A stretch of DNA of 64,000 nt from Azorinus chamasolen (GCA_963576725.1 OY755239.1:56701453-56765452); one strand, 5' to 3'; counted from the first letter of the stretch, positions 1 to 10,560 are shown. The notes: generated by a model from the sequence alone, not told the origin. Made by a program: numbers and translations.

Positions 1-20
1 GAGAAAGTCGGTGGTATTTT

Positions 21-190
21 AGCCCTTGTCCCGTTGTAGAAAAAATAATGTCTGCTCAAACATGGATTTGGCACAGGGTGTCAAACAGGTTGGGTCCTGG
101 TGATACATGTATACCGAGTTATTTGGCGTCTTCTCTGGATCCAAGCAATATGCATATACCGGCAAGGTCGCGAACAGCGAAATACATTGT
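21..190 (-). mobile_element. T5 element, decayed
   Basis: Begins near GCCCTTGTCCCGTTGT and continues into the A-rich T5 end. The hairpin arms are CAAACAGGTTGGGTCCTGGTGAT and its partner CTCTGGATCCAAGC, now partly mismatched. The terminal TTAA is lost. Confidence 0.6.
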
Positions 191-426
191 TAACCATTTG
201 CTGCATGAATGTTTATGCAAAACATAATGACGTCATTTTTCTAGTCGCCTATGAACACAATACTCATGATATTTTGGCTACGGCAGAAACTGTATAATCA
301 GATTTATATCATAATATAGGAAAAAGGGCAGACGCTGATCAGACGGCTCCTCTAGGAGCTGTCTGATCTGGGTCTCCTCTGTTTGCAAAGGCATGGGAAG
401 GAGTATTTATGGAGTAACCGCGTTAA
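190..426 (-). mobile_element. T1b TTAA MITE
   Basis: Runs from TTAACCATTTG to CGCGTTAA. The central hairpin is CTGATCAGACGGCTCC with its inverted partner. The internal strand carries the T1b words ATGACGTCAT and CAGAAACTGTA. Both ends have diverged but are recognisable. Confidence 0.75.
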
Positions 427-519
427 ACGGTAGCATTCCAACAGTATGCACATCAAATATATCAAGAAAGTTCAATGCGTATTATAATAATGATCAATCG
501 AATAGGTACATGTATAATT

Positions 520-763
520 ATATAGCAGGTTTATGTTTATTCCAAATTTCGATACCTACTGAATATTCATTGTCAAAATAGTTCTAACAAAATATAGGAG
601 GTGGAAAATCGTAGCCATTTAAGAAAGTAAAGAAACAGATCTTTCAAATTGCATTAACAAAAAGAGCAGACCCTGATCAGACGGTTGCTATAGGAGCCGT
701 CTGATCTGGGTCTACTCTGTTTGCGAATGCGTACAAACACGTTTATATGAAAGAAATGGTTAT
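520..763 (-). mobile_element. T1a TTAA MITE
   Basis: Carries the T1a signature (TTTATTCCAAATTTC, ACCTACTGAATATTCAT, AAAGTAAAGAAACAGATCT) and the hairpin GACCCTGATCAGACGG...CCGTCTGATCTGGGTC. The left TTAA end is eroded and the right end is GGTTATA. Confidence 0.75.
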
Positions 764-770
764 AGAGCAA

Positions 771-1150
771 TACAGTGACCCCTCGTTACAACGGATGTGT
801 TTGTTTCCAGACAGTTTGCTGGTATAACGAGGTTGCCGTTATAACGAGTTTAAATATGAAAGGAACCTTGTGGCCAGTTTTAAACTAGTACCAACAGGTG
901 AACGCTTATTGCAGAACACAAGAAGTGCAAAAAGCTCCCTTTGGGAGCTTTTTGCACTTCTTGTGTTCTGCATTAAGCGATCACCTGTTTTATTGGCATT
1001 GCACCTAAATATTCAGTGGTTGTTTCAAAGACTTAACGGTAATTGTGTTTCAATGCGTACTGCCGGTATAACGAGGGTGCCATTGTAACGAATGCCGGTA
1101 TAATGAGGGTGCCATTGTAACGAATGCCGGTATAACGAGGGTTCATTGTA
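771..1150. mobile_element. P6 TA-flanked MITE
   Basis: Flanked by TA, with ends CAGTGACCCCTCGTTA and its imperfect inverse near 1131-1150. A near-perfect hairpin of about 45 bp per arm lies at 895-988 with apex GCTCCCTTTGGGAGC. Near the right end a unit of about 32 bp (TGCCGGTATAACGAGGGTG...) is repeated about three times (1061-1138). Confidence 0.75.
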
Positions 1151-1408
1151 TTAGTGTTGAGGTATACTTTCTTTAGATTGTAAGTGTTTCAGTTTCATGG
1201 AAATTTGTCGAAATAATACATTACAAAAGGTAGAACAACAACCTTCAGTTGTTACAAATCTTAATTGAATTCCTGATAACAGATACATTCTGGTACTTGT
1301 CATTTACTTCTTTGAATAAAACAAACGCTAACAAAATACTAAATCCAGTGAATCGTAATCTGTATTAACAAAATGAAATCATGATATTTATTGATATTCG
1401 GGAAAATA

Positions 1409-1631
1409 TTAACCCTTCGCTTGCTAATCACGTCAATATACCTACCTGTAAATAGTGATGACCCAGACTCAGGGTCTGCACCATTTACAAGTTGATTGTG
1501 CAACCAGTGTTCTCCACAGCAGTGATTGCACAGCGATATACTTGTACACAGTGAAGATATATGAAATTATACAACAGGGCATGGGTAAAAAGGGAGACGT
1601 GTATTTTAAAAGGCAGCAAGAGAAGGGTTAA
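1409..1631 (+). mobile_element. T2 TTAA MITE with collapsed hairpin
   Basis: Starts TTAACCCTTCGCTTGCT and ends GAAGGGTTAA. The central palindrome has lost its apex, leaving GACCCAGACTCAGGGTC where other T2 copies have a stem of about 45 bases. The second stem (GTGCAACCAGTG / CAGTGATTGCAC) remains. Confidence 0.85.
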
Positions 1632-1645
1632 AAGTACTTTTGGAA

Positions 1646-1859
1646 TACAGTAAAACTCAAAATATATCTAAGCCGGGCTTTTAGTTGATAATAATTTAGA
1701 TACTTTTAGGTGGCTACTTAATACAGGGCGAACATCATTCAGAAAGCTCCTAGATGAGCTTTCTGTATGACTCTCACCCCCTGCATTTAGTTGCCAACTG
1801 TCCTAAAGACATACATTGATAGTGATTTAAACGTCCGGTTTAGAGAGGATTTTACAGTA
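1646..1859. mobile_element. P4 TA-flanked MITE
   Basis: TACAGTAAAACTC at the left and TAGAGAGGATTTTACAGTA at the right. The inner hairpin AGAAAGCTCCTAGATGAGCTTTCT is flanked by GGTGGCTACTTAATACAGG and the inverse CTGCATTTAGTTGCC. Confidence 0.8.
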
Positions 1860-2036
1860 GATAAAGTTCAGCAGTAATCTAGTTTACCCCGTATCACTTG
1901 GTGAACGGGTCCAAATATGCATTACATGTATAAACCGATCTAATTACTATTAAATGAGGGTCTTCTGCAAACAATAATCTGCTATTATGACTTTTGGACA
2001 CATATTATGAAGCCATGTACTATTTCTGGAATGCTA

Positions 2037-2275
2037 TTAACCATTTTCCTGTTCTATATTTAGTCCAAATTTCAGTACCTACTGCATATTCATGGACAAA
2101 CTAATGAAATATGGAAGGTGGAACATAGTAGCCATATTAAAAACTAAAGAAATATATCTATCAAATTCCATCAGCAAGCAAGGCAGGCCTTGATCAGACG
2201 GCTCCTCAAGGAGCCATCTGATCTGGGTCTTCTCTGTTTGCACATGCGTGAAAATGCGTTTGTAGGAGCTATAGC
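2037..2275 (-). mobile_element. T1a TTAA MITE
   Basis: Starts TTAACCATTTTCCTGTTC and carries the T1a internal words. The hairpin CTTGATCAGACGGCTCC / GGAGCCATCTGATCTGG is intact. The right TTAA is missing where the next element begins. Confidence 0.75.
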
Positions 2276-2417
2276 AGCTAGAGTATCAGATCTATATCAT
2301 GTCATAAGCAAGCAAACCAGACTCTGATCAGACAGATCCTATACCAGCGCCGTCTGATGTAGGTCTACTATGTTTGCACAAGGTGTAACAAATGCTTGTA
2401 TCGAAAGAAAAGGTTAA
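2275..2417 (-). mobile_element. T1b fragment
   Basis: Only the hairpin half is present: ATCAGATCTATATCAT, then CAGACTCTGATCAGAC and the partner CCGTCTGATGTAGGTC. It ends GGTTAA. It abuts the preceding T1a copy in the same orientation. Confidence 0.6.
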
Positions 2418-2479
2418 CTTAGCATCCAATGATCAGGACCCAGACAGTTTAACAATGTGATTGTGTTTTTCGATCTGCG

Positions 2480-2689
2480 TACAGAACCTGTTTTTAGCGG
2501 TCATTCATTTATTGATCATAAGAGTATTAAAAGTCATGTGGTTTCTTGATGCAGGGAAAAATACGTAATGCAGAAAGCTCTTGTATGAGCTTTTTGCATT
2601 TATTTTACCCTGTATTAAGTTGCCACCTGCCTGACACACCAATAATTAGATCTTTATTTGATGGCCACCTTACGAAAGATTCTGTTGTA
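2480..2689. mobile_element. P3 TA-flanked MITE
   Basis: TACAGAACCTGTTTTTAGCGG at the left and GATTCTGTTGTA at the right. The inner hairpin is AATGCAGAAAGCTC with partner GAGCTTTTTGCATT. The outer arms resemble GTTTCTTGATGCAGGG / CCCTGTATTAAGTTGCC. Confidence 0.75.
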
Positions 2690-2723
2690 CATCATACCTG
2701 TTTGAGGATCGGCACATAAGGAG

Positions 2724-2931
2724 TACAGTAAAACCTCTCTATAACGACCACTAAATTACATCAAATATTTTTTGTTAAAGGCAGGTGGCTGCTGAAAGCA
2801 AGGTGAGAGTAAAACAGAACGCTCCTATAGGAGCGTTCTGTTATACTTTCACCTTGCTTCAAGTAGCCACCTTCCCTAAATACCAACTAATTAACACAAT
2901 TTAATGGTCGTTATAGAGAGGTTCTACTGTA
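2724..2931. mobile_element. P2 TA-flanked MITE
   Basis: TACAGTAAAACCTCTCTAT and its inverse AGAGAGGTTCTACTGTA form the ends. The nearly perfect hairpin AACAGAACGCTCCTATAG and partner carry the GCAGGTGGCTGCT and AGTAGCCACCT arms. One of the best-preserved P2 copies. Confidence 0.88.
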
Positions 2932-3528
2932 TTTACAATTGAAAGTAACAAAGTGTGCAAGGGTTAATTTGAAATGTTACATTCTTCCATCTGACACTAT
3001 TATGTCATCAGACACGACTGGTAAAACTCTGGGGTTATAGGTAATGATATATTGTTTTCCCTGTAAAAGAAATTTCGGTTGTGTTTGGAAGATCGTCAAA
3101 TATTTATTGGTGGTTATTCAGGTATTGTTCGTCTTCATTCTTTTTGTAGGATTACAACGAGGAACATTGCTATAATAACCGTTTACACAGGGAAGAATTA
3201 GCCATCAGCAAAAACAAAAGCACCCGTTTGTAGGCTTTGATTATCACAATAAAGTATTTGTTTGTTATAATCAACAGATAAATACACAAGGTCAACCAGT
3301 ATGGATCCTCATAAGAGTTTAGGCAAGTTAGCGTTGCATGTGGGTCATATTGTTTGCCAAGGTAAGCAAGCGGTATTTGTCTACGTATTGCTAACGGGTA
3401 ATCCCCTGCTTATTTATTGCTTTCTAGTAAAGTTTCAGACTCCAGCATTCAGCCGTGGGTAATTAAGGACAAACGCAAGAAATACATCTTGTGTTTTAAT
3501 GTCAATGAACTACGTACGGATTTCTGCC
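2932..3528. other. unique AT-rich gap
   Basis: No repeat family, exon-like frame or RNA gene was recognised here. Confidence 0.5.
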
Positions 3529-3784
3529 TTAATCCTTTCCCTGTTCAATATTCATGTAAGGAATCATGACATCATAAATATGCATTAGATAAATTTTTAT
3601 AACGGCATACATGTATGTAGACAAGATGTTTGGGTACTGGTAGAAACTATAGAGACAGATCTACTATAATTTCATGAGCAAATAGAACAGACCCTGATCA
3701 GACGGCTCCTATTGGAGCAGTCTGATCTGGATCTACTCTGTTTGCAAATGCTTGAAAAGGCCTTTATATGAAGATATGGGTTAA
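3529..3784 (-). mobile_element. T1b TTAA MITE
   Basis: TTAATCCTTTCCCTGTTC to GATATGGGTTAA. Internal words are TTCATGTAAGGAATCATGAC and AGAAACTATAGAGACAGATC. The hairpin is GACCCTGATCAGACGGCTCC with a slightly altered partner. Confidence 0.85.
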
Positions 3785-3971
3785 CCTCGTGGATGCGGAA
3801 AAAATATAATGACGGCACAGTCGCTCATTTGGTATATCTGATACAAATTTGACTACTTCCGATTCGGCCAAATGTTTAAGAAACTATTGACCAAGTGTCA
3901 AATAGCTTGGATCCAAGATGTTTGTAAATAACAGTCAAGATGGTTGTGCTTGGCATGCATGAAGAGTTTAA
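3785..3971 (-). mobile_element. T5 element, hairpin lost
   Basis: Shares T5 internal sequence (TTTGACTACTTCCGATTCGG, GAAACTATTGACCAAGTGTC). The hairpin has collapsed to one half, leaving TTGGATCCAAG, itself a short palindrome. Confidence 0.6.
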
Positions 3972-4043
3972 CCCTTTGAATGCGGGAAACGACAGAGATG
4001 GCATTTATAAACGGCGTATATTCAAATCAGAGGGTATGTACTT
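3968..4043 (+). mobile_element. T7 5' fragment
   Basis: TTAACCCTTTGAATGCGGGAA matches the T7 start (TTAACCCTTTCAGTGCGGGAA). The rest of the element is missing and an H element follows. Confidence 0.5.
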
Positions 4044-4222
4044 CCAGAGGTCCAGATAAGATGCATAAATTTAACATTTTCAAGAATAATTCCCTTGTTT
4101 CTCCGTCAAACCCTATATTGTGACCACTCTTTAGAATCGTCTCTTCGAGTGGTCACAGTATAGGGTTTGGTGGAGAAATGACGATCTTAGCATTTGGGTA
4201 AGCACCGTTATCTGTAGCTCTG
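4044..4222 (-). mobile_element. H element, apex deleted
   Basis: Ends AGAGGTCCAGATAAGATGC and TTATCTGTAGCTCTG. The arms TGTGACCACTCTTTAGAATC and partner are present, but the right arm has lost its CGATTCTAAAG part so the apex is asymmetric. Confidence 0.8.
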
Positions 4223-4864
4223 AATTAGTCCAGCTAATCGACGTATTTCATACTGAATGAACTGTATGGTTAAACACGGGTGGCTCATTCAACTTTGGAC
4301 ACTCAGCATTCAAAAGATCTACAGTCGTGACATCCGTGACACTAAATACGTCATACGGTGCCGAGAGTGTAAAAGTCGACGAGGAGGAGGTTAATAGTAA
4401 CCTGATACATGTATCGGCTAATCTTGTACATTATAGCACAGAACAGGGAATGAAAACCCGTCTTGTTCACTGCCACAACGATATTATTACCCGAAGAGAC
4501 ATAATATATAAAGGCACTTACACAGCACGACCTAAATTATACGTACAGAAAAATAAGATATTATGCCGTGTACCCATAGCGAGTCAAACATGTAATAAAA
4601 TGTGCAGTTGTACCTTTATATCAAACTAACGTTCTGGATTGTAGAATTGAGATTATAATACAAAGGATTGTCGAAGCTCTAGACAAAAAGTGTACCTGGT
4701 GCATTCCTTATTTTCTCACCATCCCTGCCTTGCGTGTACTATAATTTGGAATTCCCTGAAGTGTGTGGCTTTATTTAATACACGAACTAACATGTTGTAA
4801 GAGATAACTTAGTTGTACAGATTATTACACAATGCCTCTCATACATTATGTAGCACAGTTTGTA
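4223..4864. other. unique gap with one 100-codon ORF
   Basis: No palindromic element is present. An ORF at 4327-4629 (+) shows no motif I recognise, no signal peptide and no clear splice context. I treat it as chance. Confidence 0.45.
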
Positions 4865-5057
4865 CAAAGATCCAGATTAGATGCTTAAATTTATACATTT
4901 TCAAGAGTTTCTCCTTTATTTCTCCACCAAACCTTATACTGTGACCACTCTTTAGAATCGTCTTGAAGAGACGATTCTAAAGAGTGGTCACAGTATAGGG
5001 TTTGGTGGAGAAATTACGATTTGAGTATTTGGGTACGCACCTTATATATGTAGCTCT
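4865..5057 (-). mobile_element. H element, near complete
   Basis: Left end AGATCCAGATTAGATGC and right end ATATGTAGCTCTG. Between them are about 45-base arms (TTTCTCCACCAAACC..., ...GGTTTGGTGGAGAAA) with apex GTCTTGAAGAGAC. Confidence 0.85.
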
Positions 5058-6001
5058 GTTGTTTACATCCGTGTTATCATTAAGGATGATTGGCATTCAT
5101 AGGCTTGCCAGATTCATTATTAGAACATATCACAGGGGCTTTCGATTTAATCCTTAGCAAACTGTGTAAGTGTGTATGCAGGAAGAACCGTCTTCATTGC
5201 TTTACTGCCATTCTTTACAAACAATAAGATATGTACTTTTTGCCGTAATAAGTTCTGATCTTAAAACACCAACCGGGGATCTCATCAGTGGCCCGTCTTT
5301 CGAAAAATCATACGATTGAAATGATCGTGAGTTCGAACATGCGACGATCGCAACTAGAAGTTGACGTCATAAAGGTATAATTAGAAGTGAGAAAAGCAGT
5401 CCTACAGGAAGCGCCACACACAAAAATGCACTGTATCCAAACATCACTAGACAGGAAAGCATGGTTAACACCCGAACGTGAAGAAAGAGACAGAATGACA
5501 TCAAACGCTTACCATATAAAAAACAAAAAGTAGACTAACTAAGGGTAGACATAGTTTTTGACTAATATATTACCCGAGTCTGCTCTGTTTGCAAAGGCGT
5601 ATTAAGGCGTCAGTATCGGGTAAAGAGTGACTCGCAAGCGGGCAGCATACTGGTAAAATATGTAGACGGCTCTTTTTAACTAAAACGTCTCTTTCAGGTA
5701 AAGAGCTAAATGCAGAAACAAAATATTTAAGTGCGAGTTCCATTGAAAGTGTTACAGTTTATAATGTATAGAACACACAGAAATCGGTTTCGCTGATCCA
5801 GATGTCCTACATGTATATAGATTTAGTGTATAAGACGGCAGTTTATATGCTCTACACAAAGGGATATTTTGCTACATTGAAACATGTCTTAAAGTTGAAG
5901 CTAAGTCTAAAACTGTGTCTTTTTCGAAAGATAGTTACTTAATGTAGGACGAAAGTAATGCAAAGCTCACAACGGACGAATCTGTTTTTCGTTGTCCTGT
6001 A
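5058..6001. other. mostly unique gap with two repeat scraps
   Basis: Positions 5284-5375 (ATCATACGATTGAAATGATCG, CATGCGACGATCGCAACT) resemble sequence near 54361-54440 and 38262-38290. Positions 5571-5632 hold a T1-like tail (CTGCTCTGTTTGCAAAGGCG). No gene was recognised. Confidence 0.45.
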
Positions 6002-6214
6002 TTAACCCATTCCCTGATATTGACGACTTTTAACGACTCTGTAAAAGTCACTTTGTGAAACCATTGTGACAACTGACGTCTTATACACTATTTATCACAA
6101 TGGTTTCAACCTACAAAATTAAAAAAAAAAATCATTTTCTCTAGTTAATGCTCCTTTTCGGTAGATTTATTTAAAGTGGTTGTATCTAAAATAGCATATG
6201 AGGTAATTGCTTAA
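6002..6214 (+). mobile_element. T3 TTAA MITE, one arm altered
   Basis: TTAACCCATTCCCTGATATTG to ATTGCTTAA. Has AAACCATTGTGA and TATCACAATGGTTTC arms, but the apex is replaced by CAACTGACGTCTTATACAC. It shares its right TTAA with the next element. Confidence 0.85.
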
Positions 6215-6447
6215 CCCGTTAATTCCATAAATATGCCTTTCTACGTCTTTGCAAACTGAGTTGACCAAGATCAGACGGCAACTATAGGAGCCGTCTGATC
6301 TGGGTATACACTGTTTGCTTATGAAATAATATAGATATGAGTCTACAGTTTATGTCATGGTTAAAAGTTCCTATTATGGGACATTATACAAATTAAACCG
6401 TTTAGTAATCATTATGTAATGATTTGTTCTATTGAGTAATGGTTTAA
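6211..6447 (+). mobile_element. T1b TTAA MITE
   Basis: TTAACCCGTTAATTCC to GAGTAATGGTTTAA. The hairpin is CAAGATCAGACGG...CCGTCTGATCTGG. Both flanking TTAA sites are shared with neighbouring T3 copies. Confidence 0.85.
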
Positions 6448-6671
6448 CCCATTACCTCATAGGCAATTTTTAGATACACTCTCTTTGAATGCATCTACCG
6501 AAAAGGAATATCAACTAGAGAAAAGGAAACTTATAGAATTTTGTAGTTTAAAACCATTCTGACGAATAGAGCATTTGCTCCACAGGAGCAAATGCTCTAT
6601 TAATCACAATGGTTTCACAAAGTGACTTTTACAGAGTCTTCAAAAGTCACCAATATGACAGAATGGTTTAA
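6444..6671 (-). mobile_element. T3 TTAA MITE
   Basis: TTAACCCATTACCTCATAGG to AGAATGGTTTAA. A long hairpin has arms AGAGCATTTGCTCC and its inverse GGAGCAAATGCTCT. Third member of a head-to-tail TTAA-joined trio. Confidence 0.88.
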
Positions 6672-6689
6672 GCAACCGCGTTCGTGTTT

Positions 6690-6862
6690 ATGTTTTGCCC
6701 TTTACAAATAGATATGCATTTTAATGCTTTTATAAACTGGGAAGAACAAATTCAGAGGCTCCTGTAGGATCTCTTCTGTTTGCTTATATAATTATATAGA
6801 TATGACTCTACAGATTTTACCAGAGCATGCATTGTCCATGTTCATATACTATTATAAATTAT
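6690..6862 (+). mobile_element. T1b element, truncated
   Basis: Carries the T1b body (AGATATGACTCTACAG, TTCATATACTATTATAAA) and a reduced hairpin (CAGAGGCTCCTGTAGGATCTCTTCTG). Both TTAA ends are lost. Confidence 0.6.
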
Positions 6863-6866
6863 AAGC

Positions 6867-7116
6867 TTAACCCTTCGCTTGCTATTCACGTCAATATACC
6901 TACCTGTAAATAGTGAAGACCCAGATGAGACAGCTCCTGCAGGAGCTGTCTCATCAGGGTCTGCACTATTTACAAGTTGATTGTGCAACCAGTGCACTCT
7001 ACAGCAGTGGTTGCACAGATAAATGATTGTAGACAGTGAAGATATATGTAATTATACCACAGAGCAAGGGTAAAGAAGGAGAAATGTATTTTAAAATTCA
7101 GCAAGCGAAGGGTTAA
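6867..7116 (+). mobile_element. T2 TTAA MITE
   Basis: TTAACCCTTCGCTTGCT to GCGAAGGGTTAA, a complete copy. The hairpin is GAAGACCCAGATGAGACAGC and partner GCTGTCTCATCAGGGTCTGC with apex CTCCTGCAGGAG. A second stem is GTGCAACCAGTGCACTC / CAGCAGTGGTTGCAC. Confidence 0.92.
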
Positions 7117-7136
7117 GTATTTACGGCGGGAATTTG

Positions 7137-7336
7137 TTAACTCATTACCTCTTATGCTATCTTAAGATACAACCTCTTTGGAAAAAAAATCTACCCAAAA
7201 GGACCATTGATTAGAGAAAAGGTAATATTTTGTAGAATTTTGTAGTTTGAAACCATTGTGATAAATAGAACATTTGCTCTTATAGGAGTGATTTTCACAG
7301 AGTCGTCAAAAGTCGTCAATATGAGGGAATTGGTTA
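7137..7336 (-). mobile_element. T3 TTAA MITE, arm deletion
   Basis: TTAACTCATTACCTC to GAATTGGTTAA. The left arm (AAACCATTGTGATAAATAG) is intact. The right arm is missing, with a junction at AGGAGTGATTTTCACAGAG. Confidence 0.8.
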
Positions 7337-7450
7337 AATATCTTTTCATATTATGAATAAAATTTACACCTGTAAGTAAAATAAAAACTAAACAGCTCAA
7401 ACTATGTAAAAAATCATTTGAAAATTATTCTTTTATACCTATCTTTACAA

Positions 7451-7662
7451 TTAACTTTTAGCCTGCTATGGACGGATGCGTGAATACTATGCAAACAGTT
7501 TGGATCCAGATGAGACGCCGATTAACTACGCGTCTCATCAGGATCCAAACTGTTTGACACCCTGATTGTATTTCGTTAGGCATATTGATTATAGCTTGAA
7601 TTTTAAAAATGTAGTAAGTGAAAATTTTGTAAAAATAATTTGTTCAGCAGGCTAAAGGTTAA
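7451..7662 (+). mobile_element. T8 TTAA MITE
   Basis: Ends TTAACTTTTAGCCTGCTATG and AGCAGGCTAAAGGTTAA. The hairpin CAAACAGTTTGGATCCAGAT with partner has apex GCCGATTAACTACGCG. The internal tail AATTTTGTAAAAATAATTTG recurs at 56664-56680. Confidence 0.85.
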
Positions 7663-7664
7663 AC

Positions 7665-7877
7665 ATTAGCCTTTATCCCGCTGCGCAAAAAAAAATGTCT
7701 GCCTAAATTCGGATCTGGTTTAATTTTGACTACTTCCGACTCGACTAGTATTTTGAGAAACTATCGACTGAGTGCCAAACAGCTTGGACCTAGATAAAAC
7801 TCAGAGTTTCTCGGTGTGTAATCTAGATCCAAGCTGTTTGAAAATGCGAGTCAAGTCGTGAAGAGGGGTGATATAAA
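7665..7877 (-). mobile_element. T5 element
   Basis: Starts TTAGCCTTTATCCCGCTGC. The hairpin arms CAAACAGCTTGGACCTAGAT and ATCTAGATCCAAGCTGTTTG are well matched at the base. The right end is poorly preserved. Confidence 0.75.
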
Positions 7878-8288
7878 GTAATACACATCAATTAAATATG
7901 AAAACATAAATTAACGTCTTCAAAACATTTACACGAATCAGCTTGAATTAAATGTTTAATTATACACTTCTATCATTGAACTATTTAACATTGTAATCTC
8001 TTTTCAGGGATTATTCTATACCCGAGCGTTGAAATAAGATTGACCATTGTTCCTCTACAACCTTGCATTAAAACGGTCTTTTGAAAGCAGAGACTTTTTA
8101 AAAACTTGATTAATCATAATATTTACTTAAACTGAATATCTTTTGAGATTTTTGTATTTTAATGGCTTTCAAAATATACGTACTACCTACTCGATAATTA
8201 GAGTTTACCTTCTCTATAACGACTAAGAAAGTTCTACATAAGACTCAAGTAAAAACTTCCTGCGTGAAAACACCAATCGGCCACCGCA
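7878..8288. other. unique gap with a P2 scrap
   Basis: Only about 8200-8230 resembles a P2 end (TTCTCTATAACGACTAAG). No other structure was recognised. Confidence 0.4.
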
Positions 8289-8541
8289 TACAACCCCTTA
8301 CCCCCACATATTATCGCCTTTTCACGCAATTACAAACAGAGTAGACCCAGATCAGACGGCTCCTATAAGAGCCGTCTGATCAGGGCCTGCTCTGTTTGTT
8401 TATAACATAATATAGATCTGATTCTACATTTTTTTTGTCAAAGCAAAACTTCCATTGAAAAGTTTACAATATAAAAATTGCGCTTATGAATATGCATGTT
8501 GTCATTATTTTACATGAGTATTGAACAGGTAAAGGGTTAAA
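8289..8541 (+). mobile_element. T1b TTAA MITE
   Basis: The left end is eroded (AACCCCTTACCCCCACAT) and the right end is AGGTAAAGGGTTAA. The hairpin GACCCAGATCAGACGGCTCC / GGAGCC-type partner has apex CTCCTATAAGAG. Confidence 0.85.
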
Positions 8542-8932
8542 ACGCGCCCGATTGATCAGTTCGTACATGCACGCTGACCACACGTCCAGATATAGGAAAG
8601 GCTCTAGCGGATGGCAAAGGGTATAGAAGCTGACCCGGTGCCGCGTTTAGAATTTGGTTGGTGATCTGTTTCTACACAGTTTTCTAAAGGACGTGTTCGT
8701 GCAACAGAACGCATTTGCTATTTTACTAATTCTTCTTCGTAAATTATGAAATAGATGAAAATACTGCATCGTTTGTAAGGACTTACTATTTAAAGGTGCG
8801 TGCATTCCGCTTATATATTCAGATTATTTTGCAAAACCAAATTCCTTCACCATCGGAATCTATATTACTTGAAAACTTAGTGCTAATGAACATTATTAGA
8901 TAATAGTTGTTTGTATTGAGAATATATGGCCG
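8542..8932. other. unique gap
   Basis: No recognisable element or gene. Confidence 0.45.
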
Positions 8933-9180
8933 GTTTACCCTTTCACCGCCAATGTCGCATAAATGCACTACGACAAATAGTGCAGTCCCAGATCAGACGC
9001 CGCCTTTTCAAGGCGGCGCCTGATCAGGGATTTCACTTTTTGGCTCAAACTCTATTTCTATATATGTGTTTTATTCCTTTACAATTTGCATTTATATATC
9101 TCATTTCTTTATTTTACCAAATAATTTTTTAAAAAAAGGTTTGCAGACGACGATTAGAAATTTGGAGCCGAAAGGGTTAA
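8933..9180 (+). mobile_element. T4 TTAA MITE
   Basis: TTTACCCTTTCACCGCC to GCCGAAAGGGTTAA. The hairpin GTCCCAGATCAGACGCCGCC / GGCGGCGCCTGATCAGGGA has apex TTTTCAA. It has the same A/T stem mismatch as T1 and T2. Confidence 0.88.
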
Positions 9181-9768
9181 GAAACCAATGGAAGCGCGTC
9201 CTTAATTCGCAAGAATCTACTTTCTTCGTTTCTTTGCGGTTTCAGTTAACGCTCTCATTGTTTGTGAACACTAATAAAATAGTCATACCTTAGTTTAGAA
9301 ATCGACTTCGAGTCAATTGGAGTCTCATAAATTGAAAGGATTATAATTATCCACATATCAATATTTGATTATTTGGTGCTTGTCTCGCTCAAAAAATCAT
9401 TTCAATTCGATTCTTTGTTGCGTAAAACATACATGTACATTTGTATGCTTAGAGAAAGATTACATAAACGTACACACGCAAAACATGAATTTACAGGACA
9501 AGAAAATCTGGCGGGAAACTAGTATAGCCAACGGCTAATATAATCAGACGCTCCATCGCTTGAATTTATGACTATATGACAAAACTCACACCAAGTCAAC
9601 ATTCGTGTGCATTTTGTTTCCAGAAAGTATTGTGGTTATATAATGATTTTACACAATTTGGCAAAATCAAACTCCGATACACCCCCTTTTAAAAGGCAAC
9701 ACATTTAACAGTATGCATATGTCCTCGTTATTTAGCTGTATATATACTGGACGAATAGTGGTAAGCAT
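9181..9768. other. unique gap
   Basis: No element, RNA gene or exon-like frame recognised. Confidence 0.45.
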
Positions 9769-9981
9769 TACAGTAAAACCTCTTTATAACGACCACTAAA
9801 GTATGTTAATTAGTTGGAATTTTGGCAGGTGGTTGCTTAAAGCAATGCGAAAGTAAAACAGAACGCTCCTATAGGAGCGTTTTGTTTTACTTTCACCTTG
9901 CTTTAAGCATCCATCTGCCTTTAACACAAAATACTTGATGTACATGTAATAAAGTGGATCTTATAGAGAAGTTTTACTGTA
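9769..9981. mobile_element. P2 TA-flanked MITE
   Basis: TACAGTAAAACCTCTTTATA and inverse AGAGAAGTTTTACTGTA. The hairpin AAACAGAACGCTCC / GGAGCGTTTTGTTT lies within GGCAGGTGGTTGCTTAAAGC and GCTTTAAGCATCCATCTGCC. Confidence 0.88.
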
Positions 9982-10169
9982 TTGTCATGTTGTGTGTTGC
10001 ATGCGGCCGCACATGTGTGCACCAGGGGACTGTATGCGTGTGCCAACGTTTGTCTGTTCGATTGGGTCAATAAAGAGGCATAATATTGTAAAAAGACAAA
10101 CGCCATACAGCGCTGATCTCTTGATCAGATTGTAGTCCTCCTGACTGTGAACAAGTGTGTTAAAGTTCA

Positions 10170-10560
10170 TAAAATTAGCTTGAATAGTTTAAAACATCAG
10201 CCAACCTTAGTTTTTTTTAGTGTTTAAGTCAAAGTTCAAATGTCAAGGTCACAGGTGAAAAGACGTAATATTGATGGAAAGGCATTGCCACAAATGATTC
10301 ACTCATGAAATAAGCATAAGAGTCCTGTTAGTTGCAATTTCAAAATGACAGACATCTTTATTTCAAAAAATCCATAAGGGGGTACAATTTTGTAACAAAA
10401 AATGCTTAAAGAGTTATGGCCCTTGGGATGATGAACAAGCGTGGGAACTTTCATAAGACTTGCATGAAGAGAAAATAAGTCATAGCAAATTTTTCTGGAC
10501 GACGACTACAACGACAATGACGACAACACGGACGCCGAGTTACGACAACACATGTAGCTT
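10170..10560. repeat. mollusc-type dispersed repeat
   Basis: Includes AATGTCAAGGTCACAGGTG, GAGTTATGGCCCTTGGG and a GACGACGACTACAACGAC run ending GCCGAGTTACGACAAC. This composition recurs in bivalve genomes from general familiarity. I cannot assign a class. Confidence 0.55.

Noticed and set aside
4327..4629. 100-codon ORF (+)
   Set aside because: No recognised motif, signal peptide or splice context. It lies between two H elements in AT-rich DNA and is within chance length for this window.
6002..7116. Regularly spaced palindromes suggesting a CRISPR array
   Set aside because: The units are whole transposons of different families and orientations joined at TTAA, with no constant repeat-spacer pattern.
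10170..10560. Coding exon rich in Asp/Asn from the GACGACGACTACAACGAC run
   Set aside because: The flanking frame has stops, and the pattern matches a dispersed mollusc-type repeat.
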